DNA of 64,000 nucleotides from Xanthostigma xanthostigma (Eukaryota; Arthropoda; Insecta; Raphidioptera; Raphidiidae): positions 48,318,753 to 48,382,752 of the forward strand of contig OY754469.1 of assembly GCA_963575645.1 (NCBI GenBank), written 5' to 3'. The position numbers and the translations under genes were made by a program. How positions within the stretch are numbered: position 1 is the first letter of the stretch; each line of letters begins with the position of its first letter. Below the pieces are notes generated by a model. It was given only the letters and a program-made list of their open reading frames with translations. It searched no databases and was not told where the DNA came from. Below, one piece after another: positions 45,519 through 56,318 of this stretch.

Positions 45519-48151
45519 GACCGAATCCTCTCGGAACTATTTATTGCCACGGCTAGCCTTTTCAGCGGGGCGAGTCGTAGGTCGGTTAAGTTAGACAAGT
45601 ACCAGTAGTTTACCGCAACGTTGGAAGCGAAGGACTTACCTTTTGATGTTTATAAAAACCAAGATGGTCAGCTGACCCAAAGGGTCGTGTTTTAGCTGTA
45701 AAGTCAATGAGGGCGCCAGTACAGAACCAATCTTGTTAAGCAATCTCACGACGCTGCACACGCCTGTAAGAAAAGCCAGGGTCCTAACTTCCGAAATAAA
45801 ACGCTTGAAGTAGTTTAAGAAAAATATAAACAAATATTTAATACTGAAAATTATTATAGAACAACTTTTACATGCATTTTAAATTTAACAACAATTAATG
45901 TTCACTCTCAATGAGGGTTGACGGCAGGACAGAAGGCCCTTAATAAAATATGTAATATACAATATAAAGTGAATTTCAAACAACAGGTCATTGACCCCAA
46001 CAAGTAAGATAAAATTGATAACTATAAATATCGGACTGAAGGTCCACACAATCTGATCGTTAGATCTACAAGCAATCACGACGAACAATATTTAATAATT
46101 GCAATTATAGAAAACCAAATGCGATAATTTACCAATAATGGTCAAGCGCAGCAATCAAATTTAAAGTTGACTAAAACGGAAACACAATTAAACTGTTTGC
46201 CAAGAACGTGATACATAAATACAAAATTTACACAATTCAATTCATAGTCGTTATAGACTACCAAAATTTAGCACAGAAAATTCTGCCAGGAGACGCTAAA
46301 CATAATTATCATAATTTACCTAGAATAGAATTTATAAATGTTCTAAAAGCGTAGACAAAACATAAACTACAATTTTACCAACGCTAACATAGCTTTTCAA
46401 GCTACCTAAAGTCAACACAGTGAATACTGCCAAATCGTTAGCCAATCTAGGATTGTCTAAAATCGTTTAAACGTAACATAAACATTTAGTTTACCAAAAG
46501 CTAACATAGCATTCAAGCTACCAAGTGAACACAGTGAATACTGCCAAATCGTTAGCCAATCTAGGATTGTCTAAAATCGTTGAACGTAACGTAAACATTA
46601 AGTTTACCAAAAGTTAACATAGCATTCAAGCTACCAAGTGAACACAGTCCGAGATTGTTAACGATTAATCAATAATCAACACAAGGGCATCTCAACTGAC
46701 GTGAGATACCGGTATTTCGAAATATCATTACTATAAAAAATCTTATTCACTAAAAATATATCCGTTATAGAGGACAATTTATCAGCTAAAAGTATTAGAC
46801 GACAATAATCATGTATTAAAGCTAGCAATAACAACGCGAGTAACCAGCTCAAGAAATCGACAATTTGTACAGTAACTAAACAACTTTTCTTAACTGATTA
46901 ATTGTCCAATGTGTACAACAATTTACAAATTAACGTTGGCAAAAAGGTTAACAGTTTTTTAAATTTAACAAATTAAAAGCAGTTAAACAAACACAGCACG
47001 ACTCAGAAACCGCGACACTTTCATGACATCAAATTATTGGCACTTTATTTTGTAAACATAGTCTGACACTTGTAAGTTGAGGTTAAAAGCAAATGAGCTG
47101 CGCGGAATCAGACAGTTTATGATACGGTGCGCATGTTCGGTGAAGCTACGACATACGTTGCAAATACGTTGAGATGCCGTTTTTATTCAAATAAGTGGTA
47201 ATTATTTCTTAAAGGACGTATGTCGAATTGACATTCGCTAGAACGTTCATGAAGTGAACCCGTTTATAATAGATTTTTCGTATAATAAAATTCAAGTAGA
47301 AATTGCGTTTTATTTTCAAAATTAGACTTAAGTACACTGAATTGAGCTAGTAGATTTGCAAATAGGATTTACGCGGTAGCGTTTATGTAACACTATTACA
47401 ATCGTGTAATCGGAACCGTGTTAAGATTTAACACCAAACCGAAAGTTAATTTCCAAATACCTGGTACGCCGGCCAGCGTCTGTAGTCGATTGAATGAGTC
47501 CTGGATCTTCTTCCAGGCGTGTAGAGCGTGAGATTGCAGAATTCGGGAACAGAAGAAATCAGGTCATGACAAGGTGACTCGCCACAAGACCAAAATGGCT
47601 GAGTGATTTTCAATTCCAAGTACCCAAATGTAAAAGCAGCAATCCGGGCCCAAAGCACCTTTCACAAGCTGGAAACAGCATCCACGAACAACACAAACGT
47701 CCAGCGCAAAATATTTTCGCGATTTGAAAACACCACGGCTCTAAATACTCAAATCAGTTGAACACGAGGTTTCTATTGCTACGTTGATCACTTCTTAAAA
47801 TATCACGTAAAACAGGAACGATAACTTTAGCAAAACACTTTTCAATATTAACGTAAGTTAGCGGCGACGTTAGAATCCAATTTTCGTATCGTATTTTAAA
47901 AAAAAAAAATAAAATCAAACAAACTCAGTTTCAACCTACATCCGTTCGTGTCCGCAGTCTCGTGAGTTCTCTCTTTTTTTGTAGCGTGTTACGGCTTCAT
48001 CCATCCTAAAGCCCGGTTTACACTTTACTTTTTTCTTTTTTATGCAATTTTCGTTCTTTAAGTTAAATAATGATTTCAGGTTTTCTAAAGCTTGTGGATT
48101 TGAAATTTCAAAAAGGGGGGCCCTCTTTACGACTATATATAGCTTGCTACA
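45513..48151 (-). repeat. 3' LTR of the Gypsy element
   Basis: 2,639 bp, offset exactly 7,953 from the other LTR. The minus strand starts TGTAGCAAGCTATATATAG and ends GGTCCTATAA. The start has the expected TG; the end is not CA. No difference from the 5' LTR was found in the stretches compared. A 'CTATATATAG' TATA-like box lies within the first 20 bases. Confidence 0.95.
46384..46660. repeat. tandem repeat inside the LTR, about 117 bp x 2.4
   Basis: The unit holds 'GCTAACATAGC', 'TTCAAGCTACC', 'ACACAGTGAATACTGCCAAA' and 'CGTTAGCCAATCTAGGATTG'. The third copy stops after 'AACACAGTCCGAGATTG'. Mirrored in the other LTR at 54337-54613. Confidence 0.9.
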
Positions 48152-48153
48152 CA

Positions 48154-48165
48154 CCCCCCCTTCCT
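48154..48165 (-). other. polypurine tract
   Basis: The minus strand reads AGGAAGGGGGGG, then TG, then the LTR start TGTAGC. An uninterrupted purine run at this place primes plus-strand DNA synthesis in LTR elements. Confidence 0.85.
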
Positions 48166-48196
48166 AAAAAAAAGAAAAGGACGAAGTCATTTTCTT

Positions 48197-51100
48197 TTAA
48201 TCAAAGAGTTCGAACATCGAGTCATCGCTATCAAAAGCGGCCTGATCGGGTTGATCCGCCGGTTTCGTTTCGTCTTCATCTGAATTCCGTTGAGTATCAG
48301 AAGACTTTTCGTCGCTGTCGCCTTTGTCAGGTTTCAAATCCTTGACATGCCATCTCCCAATGAGCTGACCCTCATCGTTAGCCAGTTCATATACAAGGGG
48401 AGAAATTTTCGCGGTTACAGTGCACGGTACGTAGCGTGGTGCAAGTTTGGCGGAAAAACCATGTGCTCCACTCGACAAAACATGATGTCGTTTCCAGACA
48501 CGCTGACCAACTTCATAGTTGTCAGTGGGACGTTTTCGCTGATTGTATCCAGCAGCTTGACGTTGATAAGCCTCAGCCAGTCGTCGTCGCACGTCTTGAT
48601 AAATGGCCGGATGCTCTTGCATCTGATGAGCGTAAAAGTCACATGACCAATCTAGATCCACAATATCGTGTTGATTTAATTCACCGTAATAACGACCGTC
48701 TATAGGTACGAAGCGGCCAAAGTTCAAAAAGCAAGGGACAAAGCCAGTGCTGTCGTGCACAGCTGTGCGTAAAGCATAAGCGATTTTCGGGAGTTCTAGG
48801 TTCCATTGATGATGGTTCGCGTCCGTGAGATAACACCGAATCGCAGTGCCAATGGTGCGGTTTACTCGTTCGACAAAGTTAGCTTGTGCGTGATAACGCG
48901 CTGTGAACCAGGCTTTAACATGGTATTTGTCCAGCAGTTGTTTTACATCATTACACGTGAATTCGGTGCCGTTGTCGCATAAAAGGATTTGAGGAGCTCC
49001 AAACATCAGAAAAACTTCGTCTTCCAGGAAACGAGCAATAGATTGACCATTAGCTTTCTTGAGCGGTTTCAATAATACGAACTTCGAAAACCAGTCGACG
49101 ACTACGAGAATGTAGCAAAATCCGTCTTTAGTTTTTGGAAGCGGTCCGACTATATCAGCACCCACCAATTGCCAAGGATACTTTATCTTCTTCGGTTGTC
49201 CCATGAATCCGGGTCTCGCAATATTACGCATCTTTTGTGCAGCACATTTTTGACATTTCGATACAAAACGGGATACGTCGCACCTCATCTTAGGCCAATA
49301 GTAGTGTTCTGAAAGTCGATATAAAGTTTTCGCCATACCTAGGTGACCGGCGGTTGGAGGAGAATGACAATCGCAGAGAAGTTGAAATCGCGCGGGTTTC
49401 GGCACTACTTGTTTCCATTCGCTTTGATTTAAGCCTTGATTGAAGTTCGGTCGCAACAATTTGAAGAGACGTCCATCGGTGACTCGCCAATTAGCATATT
49501 CGCGTGGTGACTGGGTCACAGATATAACCATACGTTGATACCACGGATCACTAGAACAGACCTCATCGGAAAAGTTGAGAACAGAAATTTGAAGCGGAGA
49601 GCGCGAAAGAGCGTCGGGAACTATGTTCAGAGAACCTTTTCTATGTACGAATTCGATGTCATATTGCTGAATTTTCAAAGCCCAGCGAGCAAGACGTCCA
49701 CACGGATCTTTAATATTTTTTAACCATAGTAATGAGTGGTGGTCGGTGAGAATTGTGAAGCGAGCGCCTTCCACGTAGGGTCGAAACTTTTCTATGCCGA
49801 ATAAAACCGCCAAACATTCTTTTTCCGTGGTGGTGTACTTCTGCTCCATTGTCGTGAGAGTCCGACTGGCAAAAGCGATTGGAATGTCCACAGAATCAGA
49901 GTTTGTCTGCGTCAGCACGCAGCCAAGACCTCGATCGGAAGCGTCGCACTGTATAGTGAATGGTTTAGTAAAGTCCGGGTTAGCAAGGACCGGAGACGAT
50001 ATCAAAGCTTGTTTAATAGCGCGAAAGGATGCGTCAGCTTGTTCTGACCAAGTTATCGGTTGGCCCTTTTTTCGTTTTTTAATCAATTCAGTTATCGGAG
50101 CGGTGAGCGAAGAAAAATGCGGTATAAAACGTCTATACCAAGAGCATAATCCAATGAAACGTTTTACCTCAGTGGTAGTAGTGGGACGCGCGTACTCAAC
50201 CATGGCTGAAACTTTAGCGGGATCGGTACGAAGACCTAAACGATCAATCACAAAGCCTAGAAACTTTAACGAAGAACGGCAAAATTCACATTTTGAAATG
50301 TTGACGGTTAAGCCGGCTTTAGCGAAGCGATGTTGTACCTCGAGCAGGACTTCAAGATGCTTTGCAAAATTCGGAGTGGCAATGATGATGTCGTCTAAGT
50401 AAACGAACACGAACGGTTCGAGTTCGGGACCAAGAATGCGGTCCATCAAGCGTTGTTGGGTTTGGGGAGCGTTGCGCAGCCCGAACGGCATTACATTGAA
50501 TTCGAAAAGACCGCGTCCAGGAACTGAAAATGCGGTTTTTTCAGCGGAGTCGGATGATAGAGGAATTTGCCAGAATGCAGATTTTAAATCGATGCTAGTT
50601 AAAAACTGCGCACCTGAAAGCATACTCAGGATTTGATCTACACGTGGAAGCGGATACGCGTCGGGTTTAGTTACAGCGTTTAGTTGACGACCGTCAAAAC
50701 AAAATCGGAGCTCTCCATTTGATTTCTTGACAAGTAAAACAGGGGACGACCAAGGGCTGTGAGATGGTTTAACCACTTTTAGATCCAACATATGATCAAG
50801 TTCCTTGTTCAGGTGTTGCATCATGTACGGTGAGAGCGGATATTGACGTTGTTTTAAAGGTCGAGCGTCGCCGGTATCTATTCGATGTTCCAATACATTA
50901 GTTCGTCCAAGAGCTTCACCATCTTTCCAGGAAAGTGCGTTGAATTTTTCAATCACTGCAGTGAGCTGAGTTTGTTGCGTATCTGATAAATCGGATCGTT
51001 CGTTGATAACGTTGATGATCTGAACGGGGTTCGAAGAAGCAGTAGGTTTCGACACTGAGTAAGCGTTAGCACGAAAGTCAAAAGTGAAATCAAAACTTTT

Positions 51101-51844
51101 TATAAAGTCCATACCTAGAATTAGAGGTACCTGTAAGGACGGAACAACTAAAACATCAAAAAGGCGAAGAATTCCATTTACTTCGATCGGTAGTCTGACA
51201 AAGCCGGTTACACGCTGAATAGCGCCATCTGCTGTCGTCAAATCAACATTTGTTTTCGACAGTTTCAAAGAAAACATCTCTAATAAAACGAGACCAGAAT
51301 TACCTAAAACAGAGCGGTTAGCACCAGTATCGACTAGTGAAAGTACGGATTGGTTATAAACGTTGACGGTTATATATGGACGGTTATCGCCGTGACGGGA
51401 CGCAAAAGCGGGGCAAACACGAGGCCCAGAATAGGGTAATTGAGTGATAGGAGTAATAGAAGACGCGGATTGTTGAGCGCGGCACGATGAGTCACCCGAG
51501 CGAGTTTGTAAGTTCGGAAAAATAGGTGGCTCACGGCCAGACGAGGGAAATATTACGCGAGAGCGGTAAAGTTTAGTGCGCGTTTTAAACAAGGACGCGG
51601 CGTTAGACGTAAATCGGAGATGAGGCGAATCTTCCACAAAAGAAGATTTAGTTTTCGTTGAGCAGAAGTCGCGAACGGTTCGAAGCCACCGTTTCCAGGA
51701 AATAGGATCGGGTGTAATACGCGTTGGAATCTGAGAAGCAGGGCGTAGACAGCGATTCCGAACTAGTTTACGCCTTGGTAGTTTGTCGACGGCGCTTGAG
51801 TACAGTTCTTCACAAAGTGACCTCTGTCGCCACAGCGGTAGCAA
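48197..51844 (-). CDS. pol: Gypsy Pol polyprotein (PR-RT-RH-IN)
   Basis: The 1,215-residue frame makes the enzymes that copy and insert the element. Aspartic protease: DTGA at 172-175. Reverse transcriptase about 340-530: 'LRFCFDGRQLNAVTK', 'SIDLKSAFWQIPL', and catalytic YLDD at 482-485. RNase H about 625-745: D634 in 'QCDASDRGLG', E676-type 'TTEKECLAV', and 'TDHHSL'. Integrase: H834, H847, C864, C867 zinc site, then D897, D957 and E992 of the DDE core. A GPY/F-like segment (about 1133-1154, 'APRYVPCTVTAKISPLVYEL') and an acidic tail follow. No env or chromodomain. The frame begins within the end of gag, in the -1 phase, so Gag-Pol needs ribosomal frameshifting. The first codon listed is TTG, not a true start. 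Uninterrupted, therefore possibly active. Confidence 0.95.
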   Translation of the reverse strand: MLPLWRQRSLCEELYSSAVDKLPRRKLVRNRCLRPASQIPTRITPDPISWKRWLRTVRDFCSTKTKSSFVEDSPHLRFTSNAASLFKTRTKLYRSRVIFPSSGREPPIFPNLQTRSGDSSCRAQQSASSITPITQLPYSGPRVCPAFASRHGDNRPYITVNVYNQSVLSLVDTGANRSVLGNSGLVLLEMFSLKLSKTNVDLTTADGAIQRVTGFVRLPIEVNGILRLFDVLVVPSLQVPLILGMDFIKSFDFTFDFRANAYSVSKPTASSNPVQIINVINERSDLSDTQQTQLTAVIEKFNALSWKDGEALGRTNVLEHRIDTGDARPLKQRQYPLSPYMMQHLNKELDHMLDLKVVKPSHSPWSSPVLLVKKSNGELRFCFDGRQLNAVTKPDAYPLPRVDQILSMLSGAQFLTSIDLKSAFWQIPLSSDSAEKTAFSVPGRGLFEFNVMPFGLRNAPQTQQRLMDRILGPELEPFVFVYLDDIIIATPNFAKHLEVLLEVQHRFAKAGLTVNISKCEFCRSSLKFLGFVIDRLGLRTDPAKVSAMVEYARPTTTTEVKRFIGLCSWYRRFIPHFSSLTAPITELIKKRKKGQPITWSEQADASFRAIKQALISSPVLANPDFTKPFTIQCDASDRGLGCVLTQTNSDSVDIPIAFASRTLTTMEQKYTTTEKECLAVLFGIEKFRPYVEGARFTILTDHHSLLWLKNIKDPCGRLARWALKIQQYDIEFVHRKGSLNIVPDALSRSPLQISVLNFSDEVCSSDPWYQRMVISVTQSPREYANWRVTDGRLFKLLRPNFNQGLNQSEWKQVVPKPARFQLLCDCHSPPTAGHLGMAKTLYRLSEHYYWPKMRCDVSRFVSKCQKCAAQKMRNIARPGFMGQPKKIKYPWQLVGADIVGPLPKTKDGFCYILVVVDWFSKFVLLKPLKKANGQSIARFLEDEVFLMFGAPQILLCDNGTEFTCNDVKQLLDKYHVKAWFTARYHAQANFVERVNRTIGTAIRCYLTDANHHQWNLELPKIAYALRTAVHDSTGFVPCFLNFGRFVPIDGRYYGELNQHDIVDLDWSCDFYAHQMQEHPAIYQDVRRRLAEAYQRQAAGYNQRKRPTDNYEVGQRVWKRHHVLSSGAHGFSAKLAPRYVPCTVTAKISPLVYELANDEGQLIGRWHVKDLKPDKGDSDEKSSDTQRNSDEDETKPADQPDQAAFDSDDSMFELFD

Positions 51845-53100
51845 AACATTTGTTTAGCAGCAGTGCATTCGTTGTAACGGTGACCGGACTGTTGACAGTT
51901 CCAACACTTGATAGCGGACGTGACAACTACAGTAGGAGCTGGTACGGAAGTTGAAGTTAACGGTTGCGTTTTGGTCGTTTCGACAGGAGTGGAAGCAGAA
52001 AGCTGAGCTGCTTTAGCTGAAGTATCACGGCGGTTAATCTTAGTCGGAGTAATGGACGCGGAAGCTTGATAAGCGAAAGTCGGTTCTAGGGGTCGGGTTA
52101 CCGGAAGTTTAGCCATCGCGTTACGAGTAGCGTGGTGGCGGTTTTGTTCAAGACGCTTACAAATTTTAGATAATTCGTCGATTGAATTTACTTCAAAAGC
52201 ACCGAGGTGTTCCAGGAAGTAGGGAGCGAGATTACGTTGTATGATGTGTAGACACCGTTCATCTGACACAACACTCGGGAGACGTGAAAAAAGATTTTTC
52301 ATGCAGGCAATGTACCGGCCTACTCGTTCGTCAGGACCTTGAATACGATTCTGAATTTCCTGCCACAGTTCGTCTTCATACCCAATAGGTAAAAATTCGG
52401 CTTTTAGTTGAGTGGACAATTCATCCCAAGAGTGAATGGTATTGCGGACAGACCGGAACCAAATTAACGCGGAGCCTTCCAGAATGTCGCTAGCGGCATG
52501 AAACAGTGCATCCTTAGATACTCCACGAGAGATACGTAGCTCTTCAATCTTCTCAAGCACGTCAGTTAAGCTTAAACCAGCTTCATCTCCCGAAAATTTG
52601 ATACCCCATTTATACACGGGTATTTGCAATTGAGGCGAAGTCGAAATCGGCGGGGAGTCGGGTAGCGAGATTGTAGAATCGTTGCACGGCGTAGAACATT
52701 GCAAACCACGTGAGCTTAATTCTTCGTCCAAAGCTAAAGCATTTTCGATTAGCGTCGTGACGTCCGAAATCAGTGACGTTGTAGTAGCACGAGGCATAAG
52801 GCGTCGAGTTCGACTAATCAAATGTAAGATGCGAGCGTCCAAAATATTGAAAGTGGAGCTGTCGATGGAGTCAGAAAAATTTTGTACTTGAGTGCGAAGT
52901 TCAATAATTTTCTTGCGACAGACAGTTATTTCGGCGGAGACGTCTAAAGTTACATCTGGAAAGTCCAAGTCTGCGTTTTGTTTCATTAGTGTAGCTAATG
53001 AAGTTCGTAGTAACGTTAAGTTCATGTGTTCAATCCCTTGGACGTGACGCAATCTCAATTCGTAGATCAATTCCTCACGAGTTAATCCCAGTAACGACAT
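51763..53100 (-). CDS. gag: Gypsy Gag polyprotein
   Basis: A 445-residue structural protein expected to form the cytoplasmic virus-like particle and package the RNA. The middle part (about 200-340) has the helical, Trp/Leu-rich layout of retrotransposon Gag ('RNTIHSWDELSTQLKAEFLP'). Two CCHC zinc knuckles close the protein: C-x2-C-x4-H-x4-C at 399-412 ('CWNCQQSGHRYNEC') and 420-433 ('CYRCGDRGHFVKNC'). The ATG at 53100 lies 365 bases inside the 5' LTR edge, a normal leader length. The 3' end overlaps pol by at least 82 bases in another frame; I could not pick out the slippery site. Intact. Confidence 0.93.
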   Translation of the reverse strand: MSLLGLTREELIYELRLRHVQGIEHMNLTLLRTSLATLMKQNADLDFPDVTLDVSAEITVCRKKIIELRTQVQNFSDSIDSSTFNILDARILHLISRTRRLMPRATTTSLISDVTTLIENALALDEELSSRGLQCSTPCNDSTISLPDSPPISTSPQLQIPVYKWGIKFSGDEAGLSLTDVLEKIEELRISRGVSKDALFHAASDILEGSALIWFRSVRNTIHSWDELSTQLKAEFLPIGYEDELWQEIQNRIQGPDERVGRYIACMKNLFSRLPSVVSDERCLHIIQRNLAPYFLEHLGAFEVNSIDELSKICKRLEQNRHHATRNAMAKLPVTRPLEPTFAYQASASITPTKINRRDTSAKAAQLSASTPVETTKTQPLTSTSVPAPTVVVTSAIKCWNCQQSGHRYNECTAAKQMFCYRCGDRGHFVKNCTQAPSTNYQGVN

Positions 53101-53443
53101 CTTTACGAAAGTTAGTTTGACGCGACGGAATCAAAAATTTTACGAAAACAGTAGGAACTACCCTTTACACGAAGTAGCTAAGCGACCAAAAATTTCTTTA
53201 TAGCGAAATTTTCTAAACGTAAACAGAAATAAAATTTCCCAAAGAAAACGTAACGAAATCACAGTTCAAACGAACTGCCACAGACGAAACCAAAATCAAT
53301 TCGTTTATTAGTTTCACAAATATGACCACAATTCAAGTTATCATGCGCAGACGAAAACGATATAATTATCACACGAAGTCGTTAGAGAGCGGAACAAAAA
53401 AACGAAGGGCGAATTTAGATGCGCGAACTACGAAAAACGAAAG

Positions 53444-53454
53444 GCCCCACGTTG
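53444..53454 (-). other. candidate primer-binding segment (tRNA-Lys)
   Basis: The minus strand reads CAACGTGGGGC, which is complementary to the T-arm/acceptor side of insect tRNA-Lys(CTT) ('GCCCCACGTTG'). It lies about 12 bases inside the 5' LTR edge. The bases next to it (GCGCTCA) only partly continue the match and the terminal TGG for CCA is not present, so this is tentative. Confidence 0.4.
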
Positions 53455-53465
53455 TGAGCGCGAGT

Positions 53466-56104
53466 TTATAGGACCGAATCCTCTCGGAACTATTTATTGC
53501 CACGGCTAGCCTTTTCAGCGGGGCGAGTCGTAGGTCGGTTAAGTTAGACAAGTACCAGTAGTTTACCGCAACGTTGGAAGCGAAGGACTTACCTTTTGAT
53601 GTTTATAAAAACCAAGATGGTCAGCTGACCCAAAGGGTCGTGTTTTAGCTGTAAAGTCAATGAGGGCGCCAGTACAGAACCAATCTTGTTAAGCAATCTC
53701 ACGACGCTGCACACGCCTGTAAGAAAAGCCAGGGTCCTAACTTCCGAAATAAAACGCTTGAAGTAGTTTAAGAAAAATATAAACAAATATTTAATACTGA
53801 AAATTATTATAGAACAACTTTTACATGCATTTTAAATTTAACAACAATTAATGTTCACTCTCAATGAGGGTTGACGGCAGGACAGAAGGCCCTTAATAAA
53901 ATATGTAATATACAATATAAAGTGAATTTCAAACAACAGGTCATTGACCCCAACAAGTAAGATAAAATTGATAACTATAAATATCGGACTGAAGGTCCAC
54001 ACAATCTGATCGTTAGATCTACAAGCAATCACGACGAACAATATTTAATAATTGCAATTATAGAAAACCAAATGCGATAATTTACCAATAATGGTCAAGC
54101 GCAGCAATCAAATTTAAAGTTGACTAAAACGGAAACACAATTAAACTGTTTGCCAAGAACGTGATACATAAATACAAAATTTACACAATTCAATTCATAG
54201 TCGTTATAGACTACCAAAATTTAGCACAGAAAATTCTGCCAGGAGACGCTAAACATAATTATCATAATTTACCTAGAATAGAATTTATAAATGTTCTAAA
54301 AGCGTAGACAAAACATAAACTACAATTTTACCAACGCTAACATAGCTTTTCAAGCTACCTAAAGTCAACACAGTGAATACTGCCAAATCGTTAGCCAATC
54401 TAGGATTGTCTAAAATCGTTTAAACGTAACATAAACATTTAGTTTACCAAAAGCTAACATAGCATTCAAGCTACCAAGTGAACACAGTGAATACTGCCAA
54501 ATCGTTAGCCAATCTAGGATTGTCTAAAATCGTTGAACGTAACGTAAACATTAAGTTTACCAAAAGTTAACATAGCATTCAAGCTACCAAGTGAACACAG
54601 TCCGAGATTGTTAACGATTAATCAATAATCAACACAAGGGCATCTCAACTGACGTGAGATACCGGTATTTCGAAATATCATTACTATAAAAAATCTTATT
54701 CACTAAAAATATATCCGTTATAGAGGACAATTTATCAGCTAAAAGTATTAGACGACAATAATCATGTATTAAAGCTAGCAATAACAACGCGAGTAACCAG
54801 CTCAAGAAATCGACAATTTGTACAGTAACTAAACAACTTTTCTTAACTGATTAATTGTCCAATGTGTACAACAATTTACAAATTAACGTTGGCAAAAAGG
54901 TTAACAGTTTTTTAAATTTAACAAATTAAAAGCAGTTAAACAAACACAGCACGACTCAGAAACCGCGACACTTTCATGACATCAAATTATTGGCACTTTA
55001 TTTTGTAAACATAGTCTGACACTTGTAAGTTGAGGTTAAAAGCAAATGAGCTGCGCGGAATCAGACAGTTTATGATACGGTGCGCATGTTCGGTGAAGCT
55101 ACGACATACGTTGCAAATACGTTGAGATGCCGTTTTTATTCAAATAAGTGGTAATTATTTCTTAAAGGACGTATGTCGAATTGACATTCGCTAGAACGTT
55201 CATGAAGTGAACCCGTTTATAATAGATTTTTCGTATAATAAAATTCAAGTAGAAATTGCGTTTTATTTTCAAAATTAGACTTAAGTACACTGAATTGAGC
55301 TAGTAGATTTGCAAATAGGATTTACGCGGTAGCGTTTATGTAACACTATTACAATCGTGTAATCGGAACCGTGTTAAGATTTAACACCAAACCGAAAGTT
55401 AATTTCCAAATACCTGGTACGCCGGCCAGCGTCTGTAGTCGATTGAATGAGTCCTGGATCTTCTTCCAGGCGTGTAGAGCGTGAGATTGCAGAATTCGGG
55501 AACAGAAGAAATCAGGTCATGACAAGGTGACTCGCCACAAGACCAAAATGGCTGAGTGATTTTCAATTCCAAGTACCCAAATGTAAAAGCAGCAATCCGG
55601 GCCCAAAGCACCTTTCACAAGCTGGAAACAGCATCCACGAACAACACAAACGTCCAGCGCAAAATATTTTCGCGATTTGAAAACACCACGGCTCTAAATA
55701 CTCAAATCAGTTGAACACGAGGTTTCTATTGCTACGTTGATCACTTCTTAAAATATCACGTAAAACAGGAACGATAACTTTAGCAAAACACTTTTCAATA
55801 TTAACGTAAGTTAGCGGCGACGTTAGAATCCAATTTTCGTATCGTATTTTAAAAAAAAAAAATAAAATCAAACAAACTCAGTTTCAACCTACATCCGTTC
55901 GTGTCCGCAGTCTCGTGAGTTCTCTCTTTTTTTGTAGCGTGTTACGGCTTCATCCATCCTAAAGCCCGGTTTACACTTTACTTTTTTCTTTTTTATGCAA
56001 TTTTCGTTCTTTAAGTTAAATAATGATTTCAGGTTTTCTAAAGCTTGTGGATTTGAAATTTCAAAAAGGGGGGCCCTCTTTACGACTATATATAGCTTGC
56101 TACA
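53466..56104 (-). repeat. 5' LTR of the Gypsy element
   Basis: Same 2,639 bp as 45513-48151. On the minus strand it supplies the promoter for the genomic RNA; a TATA-like box is close to the upstream edge. Sequence outside it at 56105 is again (TA)n. Short open frames of 65-70 codons inside both LTRs are identical by position and carry no motif. Confidence 0.95.
54337..54613. repeat. tandem repeat inside the 5' LTR
   Basis: The same 117-bp repeat as 46384-46660, shifted by 7,953 bases. Confidence 0.9.
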
Positions 56105-56130
56105 ATATATATATACATATATATATAAAC
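56105..56130. repeat. (TA)n, right flank of Gypsy insertion
   Basis: Continuation of the TA tract found at 45446-45512; the element split it. Confidence 0.9.
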
Positions 56131-56318
56131 ATTTCCAAAAATGGTGCCAAAGTTCTTAGAAACTTATGAAACGTCGAGAAATTTTGGTCCGACCCCTAGG
56201 TCCCGCCATCCGACCGACGCCAATAGTGTAAGTGCCTTATGGCAAATACACTAATAATTTTGTAAAGCTATAATTATTATACTTATTTAGTGCGAATAAT
56301 TCGCACACGTCACTCTAG
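56131..56318 (+). mobile_element. Helitron-like 3' end, family H3, second copy
   Basis: Hairpin GTGCGAATAATTCGCAC at 56290-56306, CTAG at 56315-56318. The upstream 'ATAATTATTATACTTATTTA' matches the other copy. No 5' end identified. Confidence 0.55.

Larger units (their letters stand above)
45513..56104 (-). mobile_element. complete Ty3/Gypsy LTR retrotransposon
   Basis: A 10.6-kb element on the minus strand: 5' LTR (53466-56104), leader, gag, pol in the -1 frame, polypurine tract, 3' LTR (45513-48151). The pol order protease-RT-RNase H-integrase marks Ty3/Gypsy. No envelope gene and no chromodomain. The element sits in a (TA)n tract, in line with the TA-rich target preference of several Gypsy lineages; the exact duplication cannot be read in such a repeat. 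All reading frames are open. Confidence 0.95.

Noticed and set aside
45332..45598. 88-codon minus-strand frame at the left LTR edge
   Set aside because: It translates the (TA)n tract as an Ile/Tyr repeat and crosses the insertion boundary.
48152..48197. Envelope gene 3' of pol
   Set aside because: Only about 45 bases separate the pol stop from the LTR, so there is no room for env; the element is a retrotransposon without one.
49794..50402. 202-codon open frame on the plus strand inside pol
   Set aside because: It lies antisense to the reverse-transcriptase/RNase H region of an intact pol and has no motif; a shadow of the real frame. The same holds for 48290-48646 and 50436-50636.
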